From Mycobacterium sp. ACS4054 (GTDB taxonomy: Bacteria > Actinomycetota > Actinomycetes > Mycobacteriales > Mycobacteriaceae): a stretch of 64,000 nt of DNA. A program made the translations under genes and the position numbers. Below, piece by piece: positions 16,651-25,172 of this stretch. Location of the stretch: positions 1 to 64,000 of the forward strand of contig NZ_LZHV01000077.1 in assembly GCF_001667275.1 (NCBI RefSeq), in the 5' to 3' direction. The notes under the pieces are model-generated. The model was not told the DNA's origin. It worked only from the letters and a program-made list of their open reading frames with translations, and did no database searches. Each line of letters opens with the position of its first letter. Within the stretch, counting starts at the first letter, position 1.

Positions 16651-17151
16651 CTACACGTGCGCTAGCCGGTAACGCACCAGTCGCGCCGTCCCCTTGCCGA
16701 AAGCCGTTGTGCGGCAGGCCCCGTCGGGTCGCCAGCCGTCGCGCTCGTAGAAGCGCCGTGCGCTTGCGTTCGCGTCCAGCACCCACAGCACGGCATCCGT
16801 CACGCCAACCGCCCGCAACCGGCCCCGGGCGGCCCTCATGAGTGAGCTGCCCACGCCCGAGCCCACGCATGCCGGGTCGACGTACAGCGCCATCAGCTCG
16901 CCGAGGTTCGGCAGGTCACTGAGGCCCGTGGTGGCGAAGCCGCGCACCGCGGGACCGTCGAGGGCGACCAACGTCGACGGCATCCGCAACCCCACCCGAC
17001 CGAAGGTGTATTGGTCGACCAACGCCTCGGGGGTGAGCCCGTCCAGGTAGTCCTGGTCGATGAGCCCGCGGTACGCCGACCGCCACGCCCGCGCGTGCAG
17101 GCGGGCCACCGCGTAGGCGTCCGCCGGGACCGCCACCCGCACCTCGGTCAT
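16651..17151 (-). CDS. GNAT family N-acetyltransferase
   Basis: A 166-residue GNAT domain that would transfer an acetyl group from acetyl-CoA to an unknown amine. Motif order: VRVAVPADAYAVARLHARAW (motif C region), GELMALYVDPACVGSGVGSSLM with the pyrophosphate-binding GSGVGS loop, and DAVLWVLDANASARRFYERDGW, a typical motif B. The substrate is unknown. The gene is divergent from the SDR gene with about 100 bp between start codons, and ends next to the DUF427 gene. Confidence 0.85.
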   Translation of the reverse strand: MTEVRVAVPADAYAVARLHARAWRSAYRGLIDQDYLDGLTPEALVDQYTFGRVGLRMPSTLVALDGPAVRGFATTGLSDLPNLGELMALYVDPACVGSGVGSSLMRAARGRLRAVGVTDAVLWVLDANASARRFYERDGWRPDGACRTTAFGKGTARLVRYRLAHV

Positions 17152-17253
17152 CGTTGCAGTATTCGGCCACCCCGGTTATTGCGCAGCCCCACGCCGAGTG
17201 TTGTGCTTACCGGATCGCGTGGTTGACACCCGTCAAGAATCCGGAGGGCAGGA

Positions 17254-18102
17254 ATGGCTGATACGGCGTCCGTTGGGCTGAAGGTCCGCGGCAAGGTCGT
17301 GGTGATCACCGGGGGCGCCCGCGGAATCGGTCTGGCCACCGCGACCGCCCTGCACAAGCTGGGCGCCAAGGTGGCGATCGGTGACGTCGACGAGGTAACG
17401 GTGAAGGAATCGGGCGCCGGGCTGGACCTGGATGTGTACGGCAAACTCGACGTCACCGACCCGCACTCGTTCTCGGAGTTCCTGGACGACGTCGAGCGCC
17501 AGCTCGGTCCGATCGACGTCCTGGTCAACAATGCCGGCATCATGCCGCTCGGGCGGATCGTCGACGAGCCGGACGCCGTCACCCGGCGCGTCCTCGACAT
17601 CAATGTCTACGGCGTCATCCTGGGCAGCAAGCTGGCCGCCCAGCGGATGGTCGCCCGCGGGTCCGGCCACGTCATCAACATCGCCTCGCTGGCCGGGGAG
17701 ACGTACATCCCCGGGGCGGCCACCTACTGCGCCAGCAAGCACGCGGTGATCGGGTTCACCGACTCCGCCCGGATCGAATACCGCCGGGCGGGAGTGAAGT
17801 TCTCGGTCGTCATGCCGACCTTCGTCAACACCGAACTCATCGCGGGCACCTCGGGCGCCAAGGGGATCCGCAACGCCGAGCCGTCCGACATCGCCGACGC
17901 GATCGTCAAACTGGTGGCGCACCCCCGGCCGCGCGTGCGGGTCACGAAGACGGCCGGCGCGATCATCGCGTCGCAGAAGTTCATGCCGCGCGCCGTGTCC
18001 GAGGGCCTGAATCGGGCGCTGGGCGGCGAGCACGTCTTCACCGATGACGTGGATGCCGAGAAGCGCCGGGCCTACGAGGCGCGGGCGCGGGGCGAAGAGT
18101 AG
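17254..18102 (+). CDS. Short-chain dehydrogenase/reductase (Rv1865c ortholog)
   Basis: A classical SDR of 282 residues, near the length of Rv1865c (286). All catalytic landmarks are present: cofactor loop VVVITGGARGIGLATA, LDVTDPHS, VLVNNAGIMPLG, active-site Ser in NIASLAGE and the YCASK Tyr/Lys pair. The D in AIGDVDE after strand 2 favours NAD(H). The substrate is unknown. GGAGG lies 7 nt upstream of the ATG. In M. tuberculosis this gene directly adjoins Rv1866; here UppP, DUF427 and GNAT genes intervene. Confidence 0.9.
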   Translation: MADTASVGLKVRGKVVVITGGARGIGLATATALHKLGAKVAIGDVDEVTVKESGAGLDLDVYGKLDVTDPHSFSEFLDDVERQLGPIDVLVNNAGIMPLGRIVDEPDAVTRRVLDINVYGVILGSKLAAQRMVARGSGHVINIASLAGETYIPGAATYCASKHAVIGFTDSARIEYRRAGVKFSVVMPTFVNTELIAGTSGAKGIRNAEPSDIADAIVKLVAHPRPRVRVTKTAGAIIASQKFMPRAVSEGLNRALGGEHVFTDDVDAEKRRAYEARARGEE

Positions 18103-18178
18103 TCGGCGATCGCGGCGGGGCCGGGCGAAGCACCACCGCGTCGAGCGCCGTTCACCGTCGGCGCGGACAATCGGGCGG

Positions 18179-20548
18179 GTGAGCCTAGATACCCAGACAA
18201 CCGCTCCCCTTGCCGACGACGAACTCGACCTGATCAACGCCTACTGGCGCGCCGCCAACTATGTGTCGGTCGGGCAGATCTACCTGCTGGACAACCCGCT
18301 GCTGACCGAACCGCTGTCGCCCGAGCACGTCAAACCGCGGCTGCTGGGACACTGGGGCACCACCCCGGCGCTGAACCTGATCTACGCGCATCTCAACCGC
18401 ATCATCCGCGACCGCGACGCCAACGTCATCTACGTCACCGGGCCCGGCCACGGCGGCCCCGCGCTGGTGGCCAACGCCTATCTCGAGGGCACCTACAGCG
18501 AGGTCTACACCGGCATCGAGGAGGACGCCGAAGGCCTGCGAAAGCTGTTCCGGCAGTTCTCCTTTCCCGGCGGCATCCCCAGCCACGTCGCCGCCCAGAC
18601 CCCCGGCTCGATTCACGAGGGCGGCGAACTGGGCTACGCGCTGGTGCATGCGTACGGCGCGGCCTTCGACAACCCGGAGCTGGTGGTGGCGTGCGTGGTC
18701 GGCGACGGCGAGGCCGAAACCGGGCCGCTGGCGACCAGCTGGCACTCCAACAAGTTCCTCAACCCGGCCACCGACGGCGCGGTGCTGCCGATCCTGCAGC
18801 TCAACGGCTACAAGATCGCCAACCCGACCGTGCTGGCGCGCATCCCGCACGACGAACTCGAGGCGCTGCTGCGCGGCTATGGCTACCGGCCCATCACGGT
18901 CGCCGGTGACGATCCGGCGAATGTGCACCAGCAGCTGGCCGCCGCGTTCGACGACGCCTTCGACGAGATCGCGGCGATCCAGCGCGCCGCCCGCAGCGGC
19001 AACGCTACGCAGCGGCCCGTGTGGCCGATGATCGTGCTGCGCACCCCCAAGGGCTGGACCGGTCCAAAGGTGGTGGACGGCAAGAAGGTCGAGGGCACCT
19101 GGCGAGCGCATCAGGTTCCGCTCGCCGAGACGCACGACAATCCCCAGCACCGCGCGCAGCTCGAGGAGTGGCTGCGCAGCTATGCGCCCCAGGAGCTTTT
19201 CGACGGTGACGGGGCGCTGCGCCCCGAGCTGCGCGCGCTGGCGCCGCGCGGTGACCGCCGGATGAGCGCCAACCCGCACGCCAACGGCGGCCTGCTGCTG
19301 CACGACCTCGACCTGCCGGACTTCCGCGACTACGCGGTCGAGGTGACGCGGCCCGCCGCCCAGACGCACGAGGCGACGCGGGTGCTGGGCACCTTCCTGC
19401 GAGATGTCATCGGCCGCAACAGGGATCGGTTCCGCCTGATGGGCCCCGACGAGACCGCCTCCAACCGGCTGGACGCCGTCTACGGGTCGACGGCCAAGGT
19501 GTGGCTCTCGGAGCTGAGTCCCGACGACGAAAACCTCGCCGCCGACGGCCGGGTGATGGAGGTGCTCTCGGAGCACCTGTGCCAGGGCTGGCTCGAGGGC
19601 TACCTCCTGACCGGGCGGCACGGCCTGTTCAACTGCTACGAGGCGTTCGTGCACATCGTCGACTCGATGCTCAACCAGCACGCCAAGTGGCTGGCCACCA
19701 GCCGGGACCTGCCGTGGCGGCGGCCGATCGCGTCGCTGAACTACCTGCTGTCCTCGCACGTGTGGCGCCAGGACCACAACGGCGCGTCGCACCAGGACCC
19801 CGGCTTCATCGACCTGGTCGCCAACAAGCGGGCGGAGATCACCCGGGTGTACCTGCCGCCGGACGGCAACACGCTGCTGTCGGTGGCCGACCACTGCCTG
19901 CGCAGCCGCGACTACATCAACGTCATCGTGGCCGGCAAGCAGCCCGCGCTGGCCTATCTGGACATGGAGCAGGCCATCGCACACTGCGCCCGCGGCCTGG
20001 GCATCTGGGCGTGGGCGAGCACCGCCACCGCCGAACCCGACGTGGTGCTGGCGTGCGCCGGGGACGTCCCGACGCTGGAGACCCTGGCCGCCGCGGACAT
20101 CCTGCGGCGCGAACTGCCGGAGCTGGCGGTCCGGGTGGTCAACGTCGTCGATTTGATGCGGCTGCAGCCGGAGTCCGAGCATCCGCACGGCCTGCCCGAC
20201 CGGGAGTTCGACGCGCTGTTCACCCGCGACAAGCCGGTCATTTTCGCCTATCACGGCTACCCGTGGCTGATCCACCGGCTCACCTACCGCCGCACAAATC
20301 ACCCGCACATCCACGTGCGCGGGTTCAAGGAGCGCGGGACGACGACCACGCCGTTCGACATGGTGATGCTCAACGATTTGGACCGCTTCCATCTGGTGAT
20401 GGATGTCATCGACCGGGTCGACGGGCTGGCCAGCCGGGCCGCGGTGCTGCGCCAGCGCATGGTCGACGCCCGGCTCGCCGCACGGGTCTACACCCGCGAG
20501 CACGGCGAGGACGACCCGCAGATCGCCGGCTGGACCTGGGAGGCTTGA
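18179..20548 (+). CDS. xfp: Xylulose-5-phosphate/fructose-6-phosphate phosphoketolase
   Basis: Thiamine-diphosphate enzyme that splits xylulose-5-phosphate (and often fructose-6-phosphate) with phosphate to acetyl phosphate plus glyceraldehyde-3-phosphate (or erythrose-4-phosphate). The 789 residues match the family length. Seen in order: QIYLLDNPLL, YVTGPGHGGPALVANAYLEG, GGIPSHVAAQTPGSIHEGGELGYAL, the ThDP/Mg motif GDGEAETGPLATSWHSNKF and, in the C-terminal part, HNGASHQDPGF and GFKERGTTTTPFDM (each cited in part). The GTG start lies next to SLDTQTTAPL; no ATG fits. M. tuberculosis has nothing similar at this place (Rv1864c occurs there). A large dyad follows the stop. The acetyl phosphate made could be used by acetate kinase/phosphotransacetylase, not encoded here. 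Confidence 0.96.
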   Translation: MSLDTQTTAPLADDELDLINAYWRAANYVSVGQIYLLDNPLLTEPLSPEHVKPRLLGHWGTTPALNLIYAHLNRIIRDRDANVIYVTGPGHGGPALVANAYLEGTYSEVYTGIEEDAEGLRKLFRQFSFPGGIPSHVAAQTPGSIHEGGELGYALVHAYGAAFDNPELVVACVVGDGEAETGPLATSWHSNKFLNPATDGAVLPILQLNGYKIANPTVLARIPHDELEALLRGYGYRPITVAGDDPANVHQQLAAAFDDAFDEIAAIQRAARSGNATQRPVWPMIVLRTPKGWTGPKVVDGKKVEGTWRAHQVPLAETHDNPQHRAQLEEWLRSYAPQELFDGDGALRPELRALAPRGDRRMSANPHANGGLLLHDLDLPDFRDYAVEVTRPAAQTHEATRVLGTFLRDVIGRNRDRFRLMGPDETASNRLDAVYGSTAKVWLSELSPDDENLAADGRVMEVLSEHLCQGWLEGYLLTGRHGLFNCYEAFVHIVDSMLNQHAKWLATSRDLPWRRPIASLNYLLSSHVWRQDHNGASHQDPGFIDLVANKRAEITRVYLPPDGNTLLSVADHCLRSRDYINVIVAGKQPALAYLDMEQAIAHCARGLGIWAWASTATAEPDVVLACAGDVPTLETLAAADILRRELPELAVRVVNVVDLMRLQPESEHPHGLPDREFDALFTRDKPVIFAYHGYPWLIHRLTYRRTNHPHIHVRGFKERGTTTTPFDMVMLNDLDRFHLVMDVIDRVDGLASRAAVLRQRMVDARLAARVYTREHGEDDPQIAGWTWEA

Positions 20549-20559
20549 CGCTTGACGCC

Positions 20560-20615
20560 GAGATTGCCGTGGTGGCTGCGGTTGCCGCGCGAACCACGAC
20601 CGTGGCGGCAATCTC
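20560..20615. repeat. Large intergenic dyad between xfp and the CPBP gene
   Basis: GAGATTGCC and GGCAATCTC form perfect 9-bp outer arms 38 nt apart, and GTGGT/ACCAC pair again inside, giving a branched hairpin of about 56 nt. There is no T-tract. It may be an intergenic repeat (REP-like), a structured 3' end of the xfp mRNA, or a protein site. Confidence 0.55.
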
Positions 20616-20646
20616 GCTGAACCCGGGGGTGCGCCCGGCGCCCGGG

Positions 20647-20652
20647 TAAACT
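20647..20652 (+). promoter_or_regulatory. -10 element of the CPBP gene (leaderless)
   Basis: TAAACT lies 6 nt before the ATG, with no Shine-Dalgarno in between. Confidence 0.55.
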
Positions 20653-20658
20653 GGCCCA

Positions 20659-21396
20659 ATGCCCGACGCGACCGCTGCCCCTCAGCCCCCGGCGGCGCAC
20701 CGGCTCCGGATCCATCTGGACATCGCCGTCGTCGTGGCCGTGCTGGTGCTCACGAACCTGATCGCGCACTTCACCACGCCGTGGGCCAGCGTCGCCACCG
20801 TGCCCGTGGCCGCCGTCGGGCTCGCGATGTTGATGCGGGCCCGGGGCCTGGACTGGGCCGACCTCGGCCTCGGACGCGCCCACTGGAAGTCCGGGTTCGG
20901 TTACGCGCTGGCCGCCGTCGCGGTCGTGGCGGCGGTGATCGCCGTCGGGGTGCTGCTGCCCATGACGCGCCCGATGTTCATGAACCACCGCTACGCCACG
21001 GTCTCCGGCGCGTTGATCGCCTCGATGGTCGTCATCCCGCTGCAGACCGTGATTCCCGAGGAGCTGGCCTTCCGCGGGGTGTTGCACGGCGCGCTGCACC
21101 GGGCCTGGGGCTTTCGCGGGGTCGCGCTGGCCGGCTCGCTGCTGTTCGGCCTGTGGCACGTCGCCACGTCGCTGGGGCTGACCAGTAGCAACGTCGGCTT
21201 CACCCGGCTGCTGGGCGGCGGGTTCCTCGGGATGGTCGCCGGCGTGGTGGGCGCGGTGTTCGCCACCGGCGCCGCCGGCTTCGTCTTCAGCTGGCTACGC
21301 CGCCGCAGCGGCAGCCTGATCGCGCCGATCGCGCTGCACTGGTCGCTGAACGGGCTCGGGGCGCTGGCCGCCGCGCTGGTGTGGCACCTGACTTAG
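20659..21396 (+). CDS. CPBP (Abi/CAAX) family intramembrane metalloprotease (Rv1863c ortholog)
   Basis: A 245-residue polytopic membrane protein of the CPBP family, homologous to Rce1 prenyl-protein proteases; bacterial members cut unknown membrane proteins or peptides. The catalytic signature is complete: VIPEELAFRGVLHG (EExxxR), SLLFGLWHVATS (FxxxH) and APIALHWSLNGLG (second His and Asn). About six to seven hydrophobic helices are visible. The start follows a leaderless -10, indicating transcription independent of xfp. It ends 6 nt before the convergent adhA stop. Confidence 0.9.
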   Translation: MPDATAAPQPPAAHRLRIHLDIAVVVAVLVLTNLIAHFTTPWASVATVPVAAVGLAMLMRARGLDWADLGLGRAHWKSGFGYALAAVAVVAAVIAVGVLLPMTRPMFMNHRYATVSGALIASMVVIPLQTVIPEELAFRGVLHGALHRAWGFRGVALAGSLLFGLWHVATSLGLTSSNVGFTRLLGGGFLGMVAGVVGAVFATGAAGFVFSWLRRRSGSLIAPIALHWSLNGLGALAAALVWHLT

Positions 21397-21402
21397 GGCC
21401 GG

Positions 21403-22431
21403 TCAGACCAGCAGCACCGCAGCCCCGGCGATGCGTCCGGCGCTGAGATCCGCCAACGCCCGATCCGCCTGGGCCAGCGGGTATTCCGGGGTGGTCACCT
21501 CGATGTGGTGCGTGCCGGCGAAGTCCAGGAACGCGCGCGCGTCGGCCCGGGTGTTCGACGTGACCGAGCGGACCTGGCGTTCCTGGAACAGGTGGCGCTG
21601 GTAGTTGAGCACCGGAATGTCGGACAGGTGGATGCCGGCGATCGCCAGGGTGCCGCCGCGGTCCAACGCCTCCAGCGCGGGCAGCACCAGGTCGCCGACG
21701 GGGGCGAACAGGATCGCCGCGTCCAGCGGCACCGGCGGCGGGTCGGCCGCGCCCTGCGCCGACGCCGCGCCGAGCTGCATCGCCAGCTCCCGCGCCTCGG
21801 CGCCCCGGGTCATCACGTGCACCTCGGCGCCCTGCGCCAGCGCGACCTGCGCCGTGATGTGCGCGCTGCCACCAAAGCCGTAGAGCCCGAGCCGGCCGCC
21901 CGGCGGCAGCTCGGCCCGCAGCAGGGAGCGGTAACCGATGATCCCGGCGCACAGCAGCGGCGCCAGCTCGCTGTCGGTGTAACCGTCCGGCAGGGGGTGC
22001 GCGAAAGCGGCCGGGACCGTGGCGAACTCGGCGTAGCCGCCGTCGGCGTCCCAGCCGGTGTAGCGGGACTGGGGGCAGAGATTCTCGTCGCCGCGGCGGC
22101 AGTACTGGCACACGCCGCAGGTGTGGCGCAGCCAGGCGATGCCCACCCGGTCGCCGACCCGGAACTCCCCGCCGGCCTCGGTGCCGACCTCGACGACCTC
22201 CCCCACCACCTCGTGGCCGGGCGTGACCCGCTCGCGGTGCACGGGCAGGTCGCCCTCGGTGACGTGCAGGTCGGTGCGGCACACGCCGCAGGCCCGGACG
22301 GCGACCAGCAACTCCGACGGCCCGGGGCGCGGCACTTCGCTGGTGACCGGCTCGAGCGGGTCGGTATCCATCGGGCCGGGCCGACGCACCCGCCACGCGC
22401 GCATGGTCGCGGTGGTTAGCGGTGACACCAT
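21403..22431 (-). CDS. adhA: Zinc-dependent alcohol dehydrogenase AdhA
   Basis: Medium-chain, zinc-binding, NAD(P)-dependent alcohol dehydrogenase of 342 residues, close to M. tuberculosis AdhA (Rv1862, 346). Catalytic zinc ligands lie in RACGVCRTDLH and VTPGHEVVGEV; the structural zinc loop CGVCQYCRRGDENLC has its four Cys. The cofactor-binding stretch reads LGLYGFGGSAHITAQVA. The replacement of the usual GxGGLGH by GFGGSAH is typical for this subgroup. The ATG at 22431 is the longest reading; an in-frame ATG nine codons later (before RAWRVRRPG) is equally plausible. The natural substrate is unknown. Confidence 0.9.
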   Translation of the reverse strand: MVSPLTTATMRAWRVRRPGPMDTDPLEPVTSEVPRPGPSELLVAVRACGVCRTDLHVTEGDLPVHRERVTPGHEVVGEVVEVGTEAGGEFRVGDRVGIAWLRHTCGVCQYCRRGDENLCPQSRYTGWDADGGYAEFATVPAAFAHPLPDGYTDSELAPLLCAGIIGYRSLLRAELPPGGRLGLYGFGGSAHITAQVALAQGAEVHVMTRGAEARELAMQLGAASAQGAADPPPVPLDAAILFAPVGDLVLPALEALDRGGTLAIAGIHLSDIPVLNYQRHLFQERQVRSVTSNTRADARAFLDFAGTHHIEVTTPEYPLAQADRALADLSAGRIAGAAVLLV

Positions 22432-22479
22432 CCGTCAATCATGCCGTCAACCACCGCGGCCGCAACGCGGTAACCGCAA

Positions 22480-22779
22480 TCAGGTGCGTCGCACCATGCC
22501 GACGATCCACAACAGGATCAGCGACCCCAGCAGCGCGGTGAAGAAGGTGAAGATGAGGCCGCCACCCGCGGTGTTGACGAAGAAGCTCAGGATGAAGCCG
22601 CCGATCAGCGCGCCGATGATGCCGATGACGATGTCCATCAGGATGCCGGCGCCGCTGCCCCGGATGATTTTGCTGGCGAGCGCACCCGCCAAACCGCCGA
22701 TGATGATGTAACCGATGAGGCCGACGCTAGTGAATGTCGTTGAGCGGGCCAGGTATTCGGTAGCTGCCATGACGTCCAT
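22480..22779 (-). CDS. GlsB/YeaQ/YmgE-type small membrane protein (Rv1861 ortholog)
   Basis: A 99-residue hydrophobic protein with three predicted membrane helices and the glycine-zipper patterns of the transglycosylase-associated (YeaQ/YmgE) family: GLIGYIIIGGLAGALASKII, MDIVIGIIGALIGGFIL and the C-terminal LLGSLILLWIVGMVRR. Family members are general stress proteins with no proven enzymatic activity. AAGGAG lies 8 nt upstream of the ATG. Upstream on the minus strand is GGGTATACC, which resembles a sigma-F type -10; with the stress nature of the family this is suggestive only, since no good -35 is found. It lies downstream of apa on the same strand. Confidence 0.85.
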   Translation of the reverse strand: MDVMAATEYLARSTTFTSVGLIGYIIIGGLAGALASKIIRGSGAGILMDIVIGIIGALIGGFILSFFVNTAGGGLIFTFFTALLGSLILLWIVGMVRRT

Positions 22780-22908
22780 GCGGATCTCCTTGCATTCGCT
22801 GGCAAAGCCCAGCGCGTCGCTGGGCCGTCATTTCGGTATACCCGCTCTGCGTAACGAAAAAGGTTCGCATTCAACGACGATTGGGCGCATGTTCCGCGCC
22901 CGGCCGCG

Positions 22909-23958
22909 TCAGGCCGACTGCGTGCGCTGCGGCAACGGCGACGGGGTGGGGCTGACCTCGCCCGCCGGCGCGGGGGCCGGCGAGGGAGCCGCCGGGGCTC
23001 CCGGAGCCGGGGCAGGGGCCGGCGCCCCCGGTGCCGGTTGGGTGCCCGGTGCCGGTTGGGTGCCCGGAGCCGGCGGGGTGCCGGCCGCCGGCGCGGGCGG
23101 ACCAGCCCAAGGCTGGATCGACTCCGCCAGCGCCTTGGCCGCGCCCTTGTCCACCGGGTCGTTCGCCGTGCCGAGCCACACCACGAACCAGCGTTGCGGC
23201 GGTCCGGCCGTGCTGGTCGCCGGCAGTCCGACCACGCCCGTCCAGATCTGGCCGTTCGGCTTGGACGCGTCGCTGAACTTGACCTCGTAATAGGAGGCGC
23301 TGCCGGTGACGCCGTTGGCCCCGGTGAGCGTGGTGCTTTCCTGGTTGATCCGGGTGCCGGGGTACGGCAGGAAGAACTCACCCATGTCCGAGCCGAGCCG
23401 CACCGCGGCCTTGGCGTTGTTGGCTTCGGCACTGGCGTAAAGCTTTTGGTCCAGCCGGCCCATCACGATGCGGGTGTCGTTGGCGACAGGTGGCGGCTGG
23501 TCCGGCAGCGGCGGCTGGCCCGTGGTCTTGCTCAGCAGCGCCGAGCCGTAGTCGAGGTGCGATGCGTCCGACTCCACCCAGCCGGGGGGCAACACGTAGC
23601 TGAAGCCACCCACCGCGTTGGCGACCCGCCCGGCGTTGGGGTCGACGGGCGGCGGCGGCGGTGCGTTCGGGTCGACCGGCGGGGGCGGCGGAGGCGCGGG
23701 CGCGTTCGGGTCGACGGGTGTCGGGGGCGCGCCGGGCGCGGGCGCCGCCGGCGGCGGGGTGGTTGCGGGAGCCGCCGGACCGGCCGCCGGCGCGGGGGCC
23801 GTCGTGGTCGTCGGCGGGACCGGGGTCGGGACCTCCGGATCGGCGTTCGAAGTTGCCGGCAAGGCGATGGTGACGGCGCTGGCACTGGTCACCGCGGCTA
23901 TCGCCAGCGTGGCCCACAGGCCTTGGCGACGCGTCGAGTTGGGTTCCACCTGCTCCAT
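22909..23958 (-). CDS. apa: Alanine/proline-rich secreted antigen Apa (fibronectin attachment protein, ModD)
   Basis: Exported, in mycobacteria O-mannosylated, glycoprotein of 349 residues that binds fibronectin and host lectins. The signal peptide ends at ATSNA-D (cleavage after residue 39), giving the DPE start typical of mature Apa. A long Pro/Ala/Thr region (40-110) holds repeats of VDPNAPxPPPPP. The globular core (about 112-285) includes GRVANAVGGFSYVLPPGWVE and the fibronectin-binding-type segment RWFVVWLGTANDPVDKGAA. The tail has GTQPAP repeats. It is longer than the tuberculosis protein (325) owing to repeat expansion. No Shine-Dalgarno is present; TAGGTT lies 7 nt upstream of ATG. 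It sits downstream of modC, which explains the old name ModD, but it is not a molybdate protein. Confidence 0.95.
   Translation of the reverse strand: MEQVEPNSTRRQGLWATLAIAAVTSASAVTIALPATSNADPEVPTPVPPTTTTAPAPAAGPAAPATTPPPAAPAPGAPPTPVDPNAPAPPPPPPVDPNAPPPPPVDPNAGRVANAVGGFSYVLPPGWVESDASHLDYGSALLSKTTGQPPLPDQPPPVANDTRIVMGRLDQKLYASAEANNAKAAVRLGSDMGEFFLPYPGTRINQESTTLTGANGVTGSASYYEVKFSDASKPNGQIWTGVVGLPATSTAGPPQRWFVVWLGTANDPVDKGAAKALAESIQPWAGPPAPAAGTPPAPGTQPAPGTQPAPGAPAPAPAPGAPAAPSPAPAPAGEVSPTPSPLPQRTQSA
23031..23066. repeat. Two perfect 18-bp tandem repeats within apa
   Basis: The unit GTGCCGGTTGGGTGCCCG occurs twice head to tail. On the coding strand it encodes the hexapeptide GTQPAP. It probably arose by slippage and would vary between strains. 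Confidence 0.8.
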
Positions 23959-23965
23959 GGCGACG

Positions 23966-23971
23966 AACCTA
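23966..23971 (-). promoter_or_regulatory. -10 element of apa (leaderless)
   Basis: TAGGTT on the minus strand lies 7 nt before the apa ATG, which has no Shine-Dalgarno. It suggests that apa has its own promoter in the modC-apa gap. Confidence 0.45.
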
Positions 23972-24065
23972 CCGTGTTACCGCTGTGACGCAAGGAGCCT
24001 TGCGGACAATTGCGCCGTCGTTTTGCCGATGTTGCCGATGTGCAACGCGCGTCGAATTTCGCCGC

Positions 24066-25172
24066 TCAGTGCGCCGCCGGGTACAACGTCACCTCGTGGG
24101 CCTTGACGGAAAACCACACCGTCTCGCCGGGCGCCAGCCGCAGCTCCGAGGCGGCGTCGACGGTGATCTCCGCGGCCAGGCCCGGGGCGCCGTCGGCCTG
24201 CTGCTCGCCGCGCACCAGCACCGCCGGCCCGCGGACGTCCAGCTCCGCCACCGTCACCTCGACCGTGTTGCGCGGGCTGCCGTGCGGTTGCTCCCGATAG
24301 ACCGCCACCGCCGTGGGCGGAAAGACCGCGATCGCGGTGCGGCCGGCGGTCAGCTCGTCGCCCCCGACCGGCGTGGGCTTCGCGTGCCAGCGAGCGCCGG
24401 AGCGCGCGTGCAGCGACCCGTCGCCGGCGACCGTCCCGTTGACCAGGTTGACGCCCGCGATACGGGCCCCGAAGTGACTGCGCGGCGCCGTCAGCACGTC
24501 GGGAACCGGACCGATCTCGGCGACCTTTCCGGCCTCCAGCACCAGCACCCGGTCGGCCAGCGTGAAAACGTCGAGCAGGTCGTGCGTGATCAGGACGACC
24601 GCACAACCGGTGCGGCCGACCACGCCGCGCAGCACCGCGCGGACGCCGGCGGCCGCGGCGACGTCCAGGCCGCTCAGCGGTTCGTCGAGCAGCAACACGT
24701 CGGGCTCGGCGGCCAGCGCCCGCGCGATCGCCACCCGTTGGGCTTGACCGCCGGAGAGCTGCCGCGCCTTCCGGTCGGCGAGCCGCTCGGCGTCCACCTC
24801 GCGCAGCCAGCGCAGCGCCGTCGCCTTGCCCTCGGCCCGGCCCCGGCGAAGCCACCCGCGCCGGCAGCGCGGCCCGAACGCCACGTTGGCGGCAACGCTC
24901 ATGTGCGGGAACAACAACGGGTCCTGCAGCAACAGGCCGACGCGGCGGTCGTGGGTGGCCACGTCCACCCCGGCCGCGGTGTCGGTCAGCACCCGGTCCC
25001 CCAGCCGCACCAGCCCGTGATCCGGGCGGATCAGCCCGGCGACGACGTGCAGCGCCGTCGACTTGCCTGCGCCGTTGGGCCCGAGGACCGCAAGCACTTC
25101 GCCCGCCGACACGGAGAACTCCACGTCCAAGCGGCGATCCGCCACGACGGCGCGCAGCCGCAACCCGCTCAT
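24066..25172 (-). CDS. modC: Molybdate ABC transporter ATP-binding protein ModC
   Basis: ATPase of the molybdate importer ModABC. The 368 residues (Rv1859: 369) contain Walker A GPNGAGKS (about 31-38), Q-loop LLLQDPLLFPH, signature LSGGQAQRVAIARAL, Walker B VLLLDEPLSGLD and the switch His in LITHDLLD. The C-terminal third is a MOP/TOBE molybdate-sensing domain (NTVEVTVAELDVRGPAVLVR, VWFSVKAHEVTLYP). The ATG overlaps the modB stop by 4 nt (ATGA), so the two are translationally coupled. It energises ModB at the inner membrane face. Confidence 0.95.
   Translation of the reverse strand: MSGLRLRAVVADRRLDVEFSVSAGEVLAVLGPNGAGKSTALHVVAGLIRPDHGLVRLGDRVLTDTAAGVDVATHDRRVGLLLQDPLLFPHMSVAANVAFGPRCRRGWLRRGRAEGKATALRWLREVDAERLADRKARQLSGGQAQRVAIARALAAEPDVLLLDEPLSGLDVAAAAGVRAVLRGVVGRTGCAVVLITHDLLDVFTLADRVLVLEAGKVAEIGPVPDVLTAPRSHFGARIAGVNLVNGTVAGDGSLHARSGARWHAKPTPVGGDELTAGRTAIAVFPPTAVAVYREQPHGSPRNTVEVTVAELDVRGPAVLVRGEQQADGAPGLAAEITVDAASELRLAPGETVWFSVKAHEVTLYPAAH

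Noticed and set aside
18185..20659. 824-codon open frame on the minus strand opposite xfp
   Set aside because: Antisense shadow; the opposite strand has the full phosphoketolase motif set.
23031..23066. Short direct repeats considered as a CRISPR array
   Set aside because: They are contiguous 18-bp coding repeats (GTQPAP) in apa with no spacers and no cas genes nearby.
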